Source: Aminobacter sp. HY435 (GTDB lineage: Bacteria; Pseudomonadota; Alphaproteobacteria; Rhizobiales; Rhizobiaceae). Taken from it: a DNA stretch of 64,000 nucleotides. The notes under the pieces were generated by a model. It ran no database searches. It was given only the letters and a program-made list of their open reading frames with translations, and was not told where the DNA came from. Made by a program: the position numbers and the translations under genes. The stretch lies in contig NZ_JANKZL010000008.1 of assembly GCF_027568395.1 (NCBI RefSeq), positions 213,772-277,771 on the forward strand. Direction: 5' to 3'. Of this stretch, positions 1-9,419 are shown one piece after another (within the stretch, counting starts at the first letter, position 1; every line of letters begins with the position of its first letter).

Positions 1-203
1 GTGCAGCGCGCCGCGGGATCGCGGTTGCGGCGCTGACCGGGCACGCGAGTGCTGCCGATCCGGTGGCGGCATGGCTGGAAGCGGGCGGCGAGCGCATCGG
101 CCGCATCCGCGAGCGGCTCCAGGCGCTGACCGAAGGGGGCGATATCAGCGTTTCGCGCCTGACGGTTGCCGCTGGCCTGATGAGCGACCTGTCGGCGCGC
201 TGA
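1..203 (+). CDS. gdhB: NAD-specific glutamate dehydrogenase, C-terminal end (partial)
   Basis: The reading frame is open from the window edge (frame starts at base 3) and stops with TGA at 201-203. The roughly 66 visible residues end in a helical segment containing RIRERLQALTEGG, then SVSRLTVAAGLMSDL. This resembles the C-terminus of the large (about 180 kDa) NAD-dependent glutamate dehydrogenase of rhizobia, which deaminates glutamate to 2-oxoglutarate. The catalytic domain lies outside the window, so the call rests on the tail alone. A strong hairpin terminator follows 10 bases after the stop. Confidence 0.6.
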   Translation, partial: AARRGIAVAALTGHASAADPVAAWLEAGGERIGRIRERLQALTEGGDISVSRLTVAAGLMSDLSAR

Positions 204-213
204 CGCTTCCGCG

Positions 214-245
214 ATGCCTGCCGCGTCCGTCGCGGCAGGCATTTT
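214..245 (+). terminator. Rho-independent terminator after the gdhB-like gene
   Basis: A perfect 12-bp stem (ATGCCTGCCGCG pairing with CGCGGCAGGCAT) with a 5-nt loop is followed by a short T run. It lies just downstream of the glutamate dehydrogenase stop codon. Confidence 0.8.
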
Positions 246-414
246 CCACGCGTCGCATTGCCAGTCGGGCCGCGACGATGCGTGATCCTGATGAACTGGC
301 GCGGCAAGCAGCGCAGTTTTGGATCGGGAGTTGGCCACCACCGAAAAACGGTTTCGGTTTTGGGGGCCATGCACTAGCTTCGGGCGGCGCGCAGTGCGGG
401 CGCGGGGAGGGACG

Positions 415-1791
415 ATGGCTGACACAGTGATTGCCGGGCAAACGCCGCGGCGCGGCGTCTGGGGCTGGATGCTGTTCGATTGGGCAGCGCAGCCCTTCTT
501 CACCGTGGTGACCACGTTCATCTTCGGCCCCTACTTCGTTTCGCGCATGGCCACCGATCCGGCCATGGGGCAAGCGGCCTGGGGCTATGGCATTGCCGCC
601 GCAGGCCTGGTCATCGCCATATTGTCGCCGGTGCTTGGCTCGATCGCCGACCAGACGGGCCCGCGCAAGCCTTGGATCGCCTTCTTCGCGACGATCAAGA
701 TCATCAGCCTGTGCCTGCTGTGGTACGCAGCACCCGGATCGCCGCTGGTGCCGATCGTGCTCCTGTTCTCGCTGGCATCGGTGGCGGCCGAGTTCTCGAT
801 CGTGTTCAACGATTCGATGATGCCGCGGCTGGTGGCGAAGGAGGATATCGGCAAGATCTCCAACATCGCCTGGGGGCTCGGCTATCTCGGCGGCATGATC
901 GTGCTGATCTTCGTTGTCGGCTTTCTCGCGGCCTCGCCGGAGACGGGAAAGACGATCATCGGCGTCGAGCCGCTGTTCGGGCTCAATTCGGCCACCGGCG
1001 AGGATGCACGCGCCACCGGCCCGATCTCGGCGCTGTGGTATTTCATCTTCATCCTGCCGATGTTCTTCTTCACGCCCGACAGCGGCAAGGGCATGGCCAT
1101 CGGCCCGGCCGTGCGCGAGGGCCTGGGCGAGCTGAAGTCGACCTTGGGCGACGTGCGCAAGCGGTCAGGCATCTTCCGCTTTCTTGTCGCCCGCATGATC
1201 TACCAGGACGGGGTCAATGCGCTGCTCGGACTGGGCGGCGCGTTTGCTGCGGCGATGTTCGGCTGGTCGATCACCGAGATCGGCATCTACGGCATCATCC
1301 TGAACGTCGTTGCCATCTTCGGCTGCCTCGTGGCGAGCCGCCTGGACACCAGCTTTGGCTCGAAGACAGTGGTGCTGATCGCGCTGGTGCTGCTGACGCT
1401 CGCCACCATCGGCATCGTCTCAACCGGACCCGGGTACACGATCTTCGGCCTGTGGCAGATGCCAGGCGTCGATACCGGCGGGCTGTTCGGCACGCCGGCG
1501 GAGAAAGCCTATGTCGCATTCGGCATGCTGGTCGGCATTGCCTTCGGTCCCGTGCAGGCGTCGTCGCGCTCCTACATGGCACGCTCGGTGTCGGCCGACG
1601 AGGCGGGGCGCTATTTCGGCATCTATGCGCTGTCAGGGCGGGCGACGAGCTTCCTCGCGCCGTTCCTGGTGGCGACGGTGACTGCGGCCAGCGGATCGCC
1701 ACGCCTCGGCATGGCGATGATCGTGCTGTTCTTGCTGGGCGGGCTGCTGGTGTTGCTGCCGACGCCCTATCCGGCGGACGAGACGAAGTAG
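415..1791 (+). CDS. MFS transporter, UMF1 / Atg22-like family
   Basis: A 458-residue polytopic membrane protein with about 12 hydrophobic segments. The N-terminal [19 protein letters not shown] and the later DQTGPRKPW loop are typical of the UMF1 (Atg22-like) branch of the major facilitator superfamily, whose bacterial members have no firmly known substrate. The start at 415 follows a GGGGAGGG ribosome binding site 4 bases upstream. An upstream in-frame ATG at 319 would add an unrelated, hydrophilic Arg-rich stretch and is rejected. The gene converges on purH, with a palindrome between the two stop codons. The role is probably inner-membrane transport, substrate unknown. Confidence 0.8.
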   Translation: MADTVIAGQTPRRGVWGWMLFDWAAQPFFTVVTTFIFGPYFVSRMATDPAMGQAAWGYGIAAAGLVIAILSPVLGSIADQTGPRKPWIAFFATIKIISLCLLWYAAPGSPLVPIVLLFSLASVAAEFSIVFNDSMMPRLVAKEDIGKISNIAWGLGYLGGMIVLIFVVGFLAASPETGKTIIGVEPLFGLNSATGEDARATGPISALWYFIFILPMFFFTPDSGKGMAIGPAVREGLGELKSTLGDVRKRSGIFRFLVARMIYQDGVNALLGLGGAFAAAMFGWSITEIGIYGIILNVVAIFGCLVASRLDTSFGSKTVVLIALVLLTLATIGIVSTGPGYTIFGLWQMPGVDTGGLFGTPAEKAYVAFGMLVGIAFGPVQASSRSYMARSVSADEAGRYFGIYALSGRATSFLAPFLVATVTAASGSPRLGMAMIVLFLLGGLLVLLPTPYPADETK

Positions 1792-1793
1792 AG

Positions 1794-1816
1794 CCTTCTC
1801 CCCTGGGGGGAGAAGG
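1794..1816. repeat. CCTTCTCCCC palindrome between convergent genes (probable bidirectional terminator / REP-like element)
   Basis: A 10-bp perfect stem (CCTTCTCCCC / GGGGAGAAGG) with a 3-nt loop lies between the convergent stops of the MFS gene and purH. The same arms recur in the palindrome at 50285-50312, so this is probably a member of a dispersed rhizobial repeat that also serves as a terminator. Confidence 0.6.
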
Positions 1817-1827
1817 AGAAGACCACT

Positions 1828-3444
1828 TCAGTGCCTGAAGTGCCTGACGCCGGTGAAGACCATGGCGATGCCATGGGCGTCGGCAGCGGCAATGACGTCG
1901 TCGTCGCGCATCGAGCCGCCCGGCTGGATGACCGCGGTGGCGCCGGCTTCGACGGCTGACAGCAGGCCGTCGGCGAAGGGGAAGAAGGCATCGGAGGCGA
2001 CGACCGAGCCCTTCGTCAGCGGTTCCGCCAGACCGGCGGCTTCAGCCGCATCGATCGCCTTGCGGGCGGCGATGCGGGCCGAATCGACGCGGCTCATCTG
2101 GCCGGCGCCGACGCCGACGGTCGACAGGTCACGGGCGTAGACAATGGCGTTCGACTTGACATGCTTGGCGACGCGGAAGGCAAACTTCAGGTCTTCCAAC
2201 TCGCGCTGCGTCGGCTGGCGCTTGGTCACGACCTGAAGCTCGAGATTGTCGATAACGGCGTTGTCGCGCGACTGGACGAGCAGGCCGCCGGCAACCGACT
2301 TCACCGCCACGCCGGCGCGATCCGGATCGGGCAGGCCGCCGGTGACGAGCAGGCGCAGGTTCTTCTTGGCGGCGACGATGGCCTGGGCTTCGGGCGTGGC
2401 GTCGGGGGCGATGATGACCTCGGTGAAGATCTTGACGATCTCCTCGGCCGCCTCGGCGTCAAGCGTGCGGTTGAGCGCGACGATGCCGCCGAATGCCGAA
2501 ACCGGATCGCAGGCCAGCGCCTTTTCATAGGCCGCCTTGAGCGTCTCGCCCTCGGCGACGCCGCAGGGGTTGGCGTGCTTGATGATGGCGACGGCGGCGG
2601 TGCGGACCGGATCGAACTCGGCGACGAGCTCGAAGGCGGCGTCGGTGTCGTTGATGTTGTTGTAGGAGAGCTGCTTGCCCTGCAGCTGGGTTGCGGTGGC
2701 GACGCCCGGGCGCTTGTCGCCGGTCAGGTAGAAACCGGCAGACTGGTGCGGGTTTTCGCCATAGCGCATGACGCTCTCAAGCTTGCCGCCGAAGGCGCGC
2801 CAGTCCGGCGTCTCGATCTCGAGCGCTTCCGCGAACCAGCCGGAAATCGCCGCATCGTAGGCGGCGGTGCGGGCAAAGGCCTTGGCCGCGAGCTTCTTGC
2901 GGAATTCGTAGGTCAGGCAGCCATTGTTGGCGACGATCGAGTCGAGCACGTTCTTGTAGTCGGCAGGGTCGGTGACGATGGCGACATAGGCGTGGTTCTT
3001 GGCCGAGGCGCGGACCATGGCCGGGCCGCCGATGTCGATGTTCTCGACGATCGAGGCGTAGTGGGCGCCGGAATTGCGGACCTCCTCGAAGGGGTAGAGG
3101 TTCACCACCACCAGATCGATCGGCGCGATGCCGTGTTCGGCCATGGCGGCGACATGCTCGGGATCGTCGCGCACGCCCAAAAGCGCGCCATGGACCGAAG
3201 GGTGCAGCGTCTTGACGCGGCCGTCCATGATCTCGGGAAAGCCGGTCAACTCGGACACGTCGCGGACGGCGATGCCCTCGGCGGCGATGGACTTCGCGGT
3301 GCCGCCGGTGGAGACCAGCTCGATACCGACATTGGCCAGGTTCTGGGCAAAGCCGATCAGGCCGGTCTTGTCGGAGACCGACAGCAATGCGCGCCGGATC
3401 GGCACCAGGTCGGGAGCGGGGATCTTCTTGGACACGACGGCCAT
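1828..3444 (-). CDS. purH: Bifunctional AICAR transformylase / IMP cyclohydrolase
   Basis: This 538-residue protein catalyses the last two steps of IMP synthesis in the cytoplasm: formylation of AICAR with 10-formyl-THF, then ring closure. The N-terminal MGS-like cyclohydrolase domain (about residues 17-165) shows [18 protein letters not shown] and [10 protein letters not shown]. The AICARFT domain follows with [17 protein letters not shown] and [10 protein letters not shown]. The ATG at 3444 matches the usual family length; the frame opens 47 codons earlier, but that extension is not conserved-looking. A heparinase-like gene lies upstream on the same strand, with a 232-base gap in which I see no gene. 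Confidence 0.95.
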   Translation of the reverse strand: MAVVSKKIPAPDLVPIRRALLSVSDKTGLIGFAQNLANVGIELVSTGGTAKSIAAEGIAVRDVSELTGFPEIMDGRVKTLHPSVHGALLGVRDDPEHVAAMAEHGIAPIDLVVVNLYPFEEVRNSGAHYASIVENIDIGGPAMVRASAKNHAYVAIVTDPADYKNVLDSIVANNGCLTYEFRKKLAAKAFARTAAYDAAISGWFAEALEIETPDWRAFGGKLESVMRYGENPHQSAGFYLTGDKRPGVATATQLQGKQLSYNNINDTDAAFELVAEFDPVRTAAVAIIKHANPCGVAEGETLKAAYEKALACDPVSAFGGIVALNRTLDAEAAEEIVKIFTEVIIAPDATPEAQAIVAAKKNLRLLVTGGLPDPDRAGVAVKSVAGGLLVQSRDNAVIDNLELQVVTKRQPTQRELEDLKFAFRVAKHVKSNAIVYARDLSTVGVGAGQMSRVDSARIAARKAIDAAEAAGLAEPLTKGSVVASDAFFPFADGLLSAVEAGATAVIQPGGSMRDDDVIAAADAHGIAMVFTGVRHFRH

Positions 3445-3676
3445 GGCGAGGGGGCCTTTCACGGCTTGGATAAGAGACGCTGCCACAGCGCTGCCCATTG
3501 CCAGGACGCGCAAGGGACGCTGCGTACTTTCAGTCTGCGCACGAGCCCGATGTGCAAAACGCTGCCGATCTTCGACCGTACGCAAGGGCGCGGACTAGCA
3601 TATGAGGCTTGGAAATCAAGCTGTGGAGCGCAGCAAGCGCAGGTTTCCGCTGGAAATGCAGGACTTGTCGCGCCGA

Positions 3677-5407
3677 TCAGCCGCGTTCGGCCTCAAGGCG
3701 GTTGATGATGCGGGTGCGCGAGAACTGCCAATGTACTTCGGATATGTCCGAGGCCTTGAACGACAGGACGATCTGGTGCGAGCGGCGCGGCCCGCCCAGC
3801 CCGGCGAAATAGATCGATTCCTCGACCTCGGCCGCAACGTCCGGCGAGACGAAGACCCAGGTGTCGAGGTCAGGGCCGGTCAGCACCAGCCGGTCCTTCT
3901 GGTCGCGGAACAGCTGGACGTCGGGGTGGACGTGGAAGCGCACGGTGACGAAGTCGCGCCCGTCATTCTTGATGGCGCCGTTGGAGCCACTCAGGATGCG
4001 GTCAAAGCCCGACAGGATGTTGCCGCCCGCCGAGAGCGTAACTTCGCGTTCGTGGTGCAGGCCGAAGCGATGGGCGTAGCCGTCGTGGCGGGCGACGAAG
4101 CCCTGGATACCCGTCTTGTCGATGCGCTGGCACGGCACCGCTTTCGGGCCGCCGACGAGCGGACTGCCGACCAGGCCTCTCAGGCGCTGCGAATGGGCGA
4201 AGCTGGCCGATGAGGTGTCGTTGATGGTGACGGTCGAGTGCGCGGCGGTGGCGCGTGCAAGCGGCCGCAGTTCAGCGATGCCGTAGGTGTCGACGCCCGA
4301 GTTGACGATGTAGTGCTGGCGGCCCGACGACATCTCGAACGACAGGCAGCCGGCATGCGCGTTCGAGGAGACGTCGAGGGGCGGCGCCGTGCCGGTGTCG
4401 GCGATGACAGTGGTGCCGCCCATCGACAGCCGTTCGTAGCCGGAATGGGTGGCATGCAATGGCGGCGCGCCGCCGGTGTCGTCGTGGCGCAGGATGGCGG
4501 CGATGCGGTCGTGGATGGTCGCGCCCATGCCGTTGAAGCGGGCCAGGCTGCCGTCCTGATGGCGGAAGAAGCGCAGCGCCGGCAGCATGCGCTCGACGGC
4601 ATTGATCAACGCCAAAGGCGGCTGCTCGGCCTGGTTGGCATAGGTGTGGCGCAGCGGCAAAAGGTCGGCGAGGATTTCCAGAACCGACAACGGGTTGCGC
4701 GAGATGTGGCCGCCGTCAGGCAGGATCTGGCGGTCGAGTTCGTCGGCGAGATTGCGCGTGGCCGAGCGCAGCGCTGTCGCGGGAACGGGCAAGGACAACG
4801 CTGCAAAGGACAAGGCTATGCGCGCGCGCAGACGGTCCTTACCGTCGGGCATCTCCTTGGCGACCGAGCGGAGGTAGCGGATCTGCATCGCCAGCGAGCG
4901 CAGGAAGGCGCGGTAGAAGGAAAATTCCGCACCCTGCAGCACGACAGACGAGTGCTGCAGCCATGCAATGATGCGCTTGGCAGTGGTTGCCGGCTCCCAC
5001 GCGATACCCGAGATACGGTTGCCGTGCATCGCGATCCAGTCGGACACCAGCGCGCGGGCATTGGCCGAGGCGAGCTCGGTGCCCGCGGCGCGCATATGGC
5101 GCAGCCAGCGGAAGCCGTGCAGGCTGCGCTGCCAGCCGCGGTTGGGCACGTCGACGAGGAATGGCGATTGTCCGCCGGTCTCTACCAGATGTCCCGACAG
5201 CGGGAAGCGGCCGTAGTAGATTTCGAGCGCGATCTGCGGGTCGGCGAGGCGCAGATCCGGCGGGGCGATCAGCACGCGTTCGGGCGTGCGGCCGGAGTAG
5301 CGCCAACGATAGATCGGCCCGGCGCGCAGGCGCCGGCGCGTCTTGCGCCAAAACTCCTTGGCGACGAGCGCCCAAAGGCGCGTCGTGCTGTCCGCCGCGA
5401 GAGACAA
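3677..5407 (-). CDS. Heparinase II/III family protein
   Basis: About 576 residues. The protein contains EIYYGRFPLSGH, WIAMHGN, LPDGGHISRNP and C-terminal beta-rich segments such as YIVNSGVDTYG, the layout of heparinase II/III-like polysaccharide lyases common in rhizobia next to rsmB and purH. The true substrate of these proteins is not established. The frame extends to ATG codons at 5428 and 5488, but neither has a good ribosome binding site. A TTG at 5407 is preceded by AGGAGG with a 4-base spacer and begins LSLAADSTTRLW, so I prefer it. This start is inferred and unproven. Confidence 0.8.
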   Translation of the reverse strand: MSLAADSTTRLWALVAKEFWRKTRRRLRAGPIYRWRYSGRTPERVLIAPPDLRLADPQIALEIYYGRFPLSGHLVETGGQSPFLVDVPNRGWQRSLHGFRWLRHMRAAGTELASANARALVSDWIAMHGNRISGIAWEPATTAKRIIAWLQHSSVVLQGAEFSFYRAFLRSLAMQIRYLRSVAKEMPDGKDRLRARIALSFAALSLPVPATALRSATRNLADELDRQILPDGGHISRNPLSVLEILADLLPLRHTYANQAEQPPLALINAVERMLPALRFFRHQDGSLARFNGMGATIHDRIAAILRHDDTGGAPPLHATHSGYERLSMGGTTVIADTGTAPPLDVSSNAHAGCLSFEMSSGRQHYIVNSGVDTYGIAELRPLARATAAHSTVTINDTSSASFAHSQRLRGLVGSPLVGGPKAVPCQRIDKTGIQGFVARHDGYAHRFGLHHEREVTLSAGGNILSGFDRILSGSNGAIKNDGRDFVTVRFHVHPDVQLFRDQKDRLVLTGPDLDTWVFVSPDVAAEVEESIYFAGLGGPRRSHQIVLSFKASDISEVHWQFSRTRIINRLEAERG

Positions 5408-5513
5408 TTTTCCTCCTGAACCACCCATGCCCGGGGCCAAACTAAGTGGTTTCAGACGCCGGCGCGAGAGTGAATTTTGGGTTAACAACCGCTGGATGAA
5501 TTAGGCTGGGCTT

Positions 5514-6914
5514 TCAAGCCACGCGGCACAACCGTGCAGCGAAGAAACCGTCGAGGCCGGAGATGGCGGGGTTGCCCAGGTCGAGGCCGGCCGGCGTGGT
5601 GCGCAGGAAGCCATCGGCCGTGACGAACTCGTCGATCCCTGCGACCTCGCCAGGGCGAACAGGATCGAGCTCGACCTTGCCCTTGTGGTCGGCCAGGAAG
5701 GCTGCGACGAGCGCTTCGCCTTCCTCCGGGTCGAGCGAGCAATTGGAAAAGACGATCCGGCCGCCCGGCTTGACCAGTTTCACCGCTCCGTCGAGGAGCT
5801 TGCGCTGGACGCCTGCGAGCTTGGAGATGTCGGCTGGCTGCTTGGTCCACAGCACGTCCGGATGGCGGCGCACAGTTCCGGTCGACGAGCACGGCGCATC
5901 GAGCAGCACGGCGTCGAAAAGCTCCGCCGGCTCGTAGGTCAAAAGGTCGGCATTGACCGTTTCGGCCTGGAGGCCGAGACGCTCGAGATTGACCGACAGG
6001 CGCGCCAGGCGGTTCTTCGACGCTTCCACTGCAACGACATTCGCGCCGGCCAGAACCAGCTGGGCTGTCTTGCCGCCGGGCGCGGCACACAGGTCGGCGA
6101 CGCGCTTGCCCTCGATGTCGCCGAACAGCCTGGCCGGCAATGCGGCGGCTGCGTCCTGCACCCACCATGCGCCGTCGGCGTAGCCGGGCAGTTCGGCAAC
6201 CGGCCCGGACAGCTTTTCAATGCGCACGGCGCCGGTGGGCAAAACGATGCCGTCCAGTTCCCCTGCCCACTTTTCGGGATCGGACTTGACGGTGAAGTCG
6301 ACAGGGGATTCCAGGCGATGCGCGGCGAGGATGTTGCCTGCCTGCTCCGCTCCGTAGGCTGTGGTCAGCCTTTCGACGAACCATTCGGGTGCGTCGGCGG
6401 TTTCGGCAAGCATCGCTGGCAGCTCGGCGTCCTTGGCGCGGACAAGGGTGCGCAGCACGCCGTTGACCAGGCCGGAGAAGCGCACCGTGCGCGGGTCGGA
6501 TTTGGCGTGTGTCACGGCGAGGTCGACGGCGGCGCTGTCTGGGACGTCGAGGAACAGGATCTGCGCGGCGGCGACGTTCAGGATGTGGGAAAGGGCCGTG
6601 GCGTTGGCCGGCAGCGGTTTTTCCAGGCGACGCGAGAGCAGCTTGCCGATGGTGACACGGTGGCGAAGCGCGGTTGCAAGAATGGCGCGGACGAGGCCGC
6701 GGTCGCGCATGTCGAGCGCACGGAATTGCGGGTGGCCGTGCTCATGGTCGGTCAGGCCGTCGAGCGGGGTGCGCGCGTCGATGGTGGCGGCAAGCAGGCG
6801 CGCCGCCGCCATGCGTGCGGCAAGGCCGGGCGCGTTCGGTGCATCCGGCCTGTTCAGTGACTTGTTGCCAGGGCGTTGGCGATTTGGCTGGCGGCCGCGC
6901 TGCTCGCCGTTCAC
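5514..6914 (-). CDS. rsmB: 16S rRNA m5C967 methyltransferase family protein RsmB
   Basis: This 466-residue protein has an N-terminal NusB-like helical domain (around [17 protein letters not shown]) and a C-terminal SAM-dependent methyltransferase domain. The latter shows the SAM loop [10 protein letters not shown], the motif [10 protein letters not shown] and motif [13 protein letters not shown]; the two cysteines are those used by RNA m5C methyltransferases. It probably methylates 16S rRNA. The start is a GTG whose last two bases overlap the htpX stop (GTGA), with GAAAGG a few bases upstream, which suggests translational coupling. An ATG at 6953 or 7013 lies deep inside htpX. Confidence 0.9.
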   Translation of the reverse strand: MNGEQRGRQPNRQRPGNKSLNRPDAPNAPGLAARMAAARLLAATIDARTPLDGLTDHEHGHPQFRALDMRDRGLVRAILATALRHRVTIGKLLSRRLEKPLPANATALSHILNVAAAQILFLDVPDSAAVDLAVTHAKSDPRTVRFSGLVNGVLRTLVRAKDAELPAMLAETADAPEWFVERLTTAYGAEQAGNILAAHRLESPVDFTVKSDPEKWAGELDGIVLPTGAVRIEKLSGPVAELPGYADGAWWVQDAAAALPARLFGDIEGKRVADLCAAPGGKTAQLVLAGANVVAVEASKNRLARLSVNLERLGLQAETVNADLLTYEPAELFDAVLLDAPCSSTGTVRRHPDVLWTKQPADISKLAGVQRKLLDGAVKLVKPGGRIVFSNCSLDPEEGEALVAAFLADHKGKVELDPVRPGEVAGIDEFVTADGFLRTTPAGLDLGNPAISGLDGFFAARLCRVA

Positions 6915-7921
6915 GACCACGGGCCTTTCGGCCCGGAGGGATTGCGGCCCCATGGCCCGGATTGGCTGGGCTTTTCGGGCTGCTGCTGGGGCTGTGCCGG
7001 ACGACCTCCCCACGGACCTTCGCCTGAAGGTGCCGACTGTTGCGGAGCTTGTCGCTGCGCCTGTCGCTGGGCCGGGACACCTTCATTCGCCATCGCCTGA
7101 AGTGCGGCGATGCGGTTTTCGGTGTTGGGGTGGGTCGAGAAAAGATTGTCCATGCGCTCGCCGGAAAGGGGATTGATGATGAAGAGCGGCGCCATGGCAG
7201 GATTGCGCTCCGCTTCGGGATTGTGGATGCGTTTGACGTTGCGGGCGATCTTGTCAAGGGCGGAGGCGAGCCAAAGCGGATTACCGCAGATTTCGGCGCC
7301 GCGACGGTCGGCCGAATATTCGCGCGTCCGGCTGATCGCCATCTGCACAAGCATGGCGGCGAATGGAGCGACGATCATCGCCACCAGCACGCCGATGAAG
7401 CCTAGCGGATTGTTGTTGTCGCGGTTGCCGCCGAAGAACAGCGCGAAGTTTCCGAGCATCGAGATCGCTCCGGCGAGGGTCGCGGTGATGGTCATGATCA
7501 GCGTGTCGCGGTTCTGCACGTGGGCGAGTTCGTGTGCCATGACGGCAGCCACTTCCTCGTGGCTGAGGCGCTGCAACAGTCCGGTGGTGGCCGCAACGGC
7601 GGCGTTTTCCGGGTTGCGGCCGGTGGCGAAGGCATTCGGCTGCGGGTTGTCGATCAGATAGACCTTGGGCATCGGCAGGCCGGCATTGGCGGCGAGCCCG
7701 CGCACGATGGCGTAATATTCGGGCGTATTGCGTTCGTCGACCTCGACGGCATGGTTCATGCGCAGAACCATCTTGTCGGCGTTCCAGTAGCTGAACAGGT
7801 TCATGCCGGCGGCGATCAGGAAGGCGATGGTCATGCCGCTCGAGCCGCCGATCAGATAGCCAACGCCCATGAACAGCGCCGTCATGGTCGCCAGAAGCAT
7901 CGCCGTCCGCATCATGTTCAT
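6911..7921 (-). CDS. htpX: Zinc metalloprotease HtpX
   Basis: A 336-residue M48 family membrane protease involved in quality control of inner-membrane proteins. There are two N-terminal hydrophobic segments (about residues 5-45), then HELAH at 130-134, the zinc-binding catalytic motif, and further hydrophobic segments after it. The downstream [11 protein letters not shown] holds the third zinc ligand (Glu). The C-terminal 50 residues are a low-complexity Pro/Gln/Gly tail, a variable feature of rhizobial HtpX. It overlaps rsmB by 4 bases. Confidence 0.95.
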   Translation of the reverse strand: MNMMRTAMLLATMTALFMGVGYLIGGSSGMTIAFLIAAGMNLFSYWNADKMVLRMNHAVEVDERNTPEYYAIVRGLAANAGLPMPKVYLIDNPQPNAFATGRNPENAAVAATTGLLQRLSHEEVAAVMAHELAHVQNRDTLIMTITATLAGAISMLGNFALFFGGNRDNNNPLGFIGVLVAMIVAPFAAMLVQMAISRTREYSADRRGAEICGNPLWLASALDKIARNVKRIHNPEAERNPAMAPLFIINPLSGERMDNLFSTHPNTENRIAALQAMANEGVPAQRQAQRQAPQQSAPSGEGPWGGRPAQPQQQPEKPSQSGPWGRNPSGPKGPWS

Positions 7922-8027
7922 CGTCCGCTCCGTCCTTTTCCGCCGGCATCAGGGTCGATCCTGGCTGCGCGCTTCGCTATATGATGGGAAAGACCCGTGT
8001 TTGTTTCAATCATTTCCGAGGATTTCG

Positions 8028-8240
8028 ATGAGCGAGGCCAAGCCAGAGAGCGCGCCGGAAGAGCCGGCGCCGAAACAGCTCACCCCGGCGGCACAGCGCG
8101 CGCTTGCCGAGGCCGAGGCGCGCCGTGCGGCCTACAAGGCGGAAGAAGCCAAGCTGCCGCGTGAAATCGGCGGGCGCGGCGGCAAGGAACCCGGTCGCTA
8201 CGGCGACTGGGAGATCAAGGGACTGACCAGCGACTTCTGA
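8028..8240 (+). CDS. DUF1674 protein, succinate dehydrogenase assembly factor 4 (SDHAF4) homologue
   Basis: This 70-residue protein has a charged Ala/Glu-rich N-terminal half and the hallmark C-terminal motif EIGGRGGKEPGRYGDWEIKG ending in SDF. The motif defines the DUF1674/SDHAF4 family, which in eukaryotes protects flavinated SdhA during complex II assembly. GAGGA at 8018-8022 supports the ATG at 8028; the longer in-frame upstream extension is not conserved in character. It is divergent from htpX. Confidence 0.88.
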   Translation: MSEAKPESAPEEPAPKQLTPAAQRALAEAEARRAAYKAEEAKLPREIGGRGGKEPGRYGDWEIKGLTSDF

Positions 8241-8397
8241 TTGTCGATCCGCTGCGCGGCGAAAACGACGTGCAAAGCTGCCGATGGCCTGCACCCGATC
8301 AAGACCGGCTCCGATTTACGCTGGCGCTGCCAAATGCGGCGGAACCGAAGCGTGTATCATTCGTTTTCTTTCGCCTATTGCGCAAGGGGGATGATTC

Positions 8398-8682
8398 ATG
8401 ACCAATTCGACCATGACGAATTCGACGTTCCTGGCTGTCATGGTGGCGGCCATTTTTGTTGCTACCCAGGTCGGGGCGCAGACGAAAGAGCCGCCCATCC
8501 CGCCGGAAGATGCGATGAAGCTGTCCGACATCATCGGGAAGATCCAGCAGCGCGACCAGTTCCGCTATGTTTCCGAAGTGGAATGGGACAGCGAGGGCTA
8601 TTACGACATCGTCTACTACACGACGGACAAGGCCAAGGTTGAGATCAAGATAGACCCGGTGACCGGCGAGCCGCGCCTCTGA
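8398..8682 (+). CDS. Small secreted PepSY-like protein
   Basis: A 94-residue protein. Residues 1-27 form a signal peptide with a hydrophobic core (FLAVMVAAIFVA) and a likely cleavage after VGA. The mature part has VSEVEWDSEGYYDIVYYTTDKAKVEIKID split over a beta hairpin, and ends VTGEPRL, which resembles a single PepSY domain. AAGGGGG lies 9 bases before the ATG at 8398; a second ATG at 8413 is possible. The function is unknown, probably periplasmic. Confidence 0.7.
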   Translation: MTNSTMTNSTFLAVMVAAIFVATQVGAQTKEPPIPPEDAMKLSDIIGKIQQRDQFRYVSEVEWDSEGYYDIVYYTTDKAKVEIKIDPVTGEPRL

Positions 8683-8729
8683 CCACCGCAGCATTGCACG
8701 ATCAATGAAATAGGAATAAATCCCTTGCA

Positions 8730-9179
8730 ATGAGGATTCGCAAGGTATCTACGTTCGCGCTTTTCGCTGTCGCCGCAGTGACCGCGCTGCCTTCCGAGGC
8801 GAAACGCCGCCAAGCTTTCGCCGGGCCGGTCAGCGCCGTCGTCGTCGAGGTGATCGACGGCGATACTTTCCTTGCCGATGCCGATATCTGGCCGGGGCAG
8901 ACCCTGAGGGTGAACATCCGCATTCGCGGCATCGACGCGCCCGAGATGAAAAGCCGTTGTCCGGCCGAGCGCAGTGCCGCCGTCAGGGCGCGCGAGGCGC
9001 TGGCGCAACTGATGTCTGGCGGCGCGGTCTCCCTCTCCAACATCGGCGGTGCCAAGTATTACGGCCGCGTGCTTGCCGACGTCCGAATCGGAAATGGCGC
9101 GGCAGTCGGCGATGCAATGCTCGACGAAGGCCTGGTGCGTCGCTATGGCGGCGGCAAGCGAGACAGCTGGTGCGGCTGA
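8730..9179 (+). CDS. Secreted thermonuclease (SNase-like) family protein
   Basis: This 149-residue protein has an N-terminal signal-like hydrophobic segment (residues 5-22) and then an SNase fold: VIDGDTF, RIRGIDAPE (calcium and phosphate binding, with Arg and Asp/Glu) and YYGRVLADV. These carry the usual catalytic Arg-Glu-Arg arrangement. The family hydrolyses nucleic acids outside the cytoplasm; some rhizobial relatives are annotated near exopolysaccharide genes, but nothing of that kind is here. It stands 47 bases after the PepSY-like gene. Confidence 0.85.
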   Translation: MRIRKVSTFALFAVAAVTALPSEAKRRQAFAGPVSAVVVEVIDGDTFLADADIWPGQTLRVNIRIRGIDAPEMKSRCPAERSAAVRAREALAQLMSGGAVSLSNIGGAKYYGRVLADVRIGNGAAVGDAMLDEGLVRRYGGGKRDSWCG

Positions 9180-9419
9180 CCCGTTCTGGCACAGGCCGCC
9201 GCGTGCCGGAATGAGACGCAGGGTCGGGCAGGGTAACTGAACCGTTAACGTATCGCCCGTTTTTCCCCGTCGTTCAGCTTTTGTTTACCAAGAAGCCGAC
9301 GGTTATCTATTAAGATCAACAGGTTGAAGCAAATACGGGCCAGCCTGTCGCTGGCCTGCCTTCAATGGCCGAATTCCTGCAATGCCCCTGCCAAAGGCAT
9401 ATTGGCGGCGGGGGATCGA

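Noticed and set aside
2161..3705. Long plus-strand ORF (514 codons) opposite purH
   Set aside because: It is antisense to a clearly conserved purH, has Gly/Asp-rich composition from codon mirroring and no family features.
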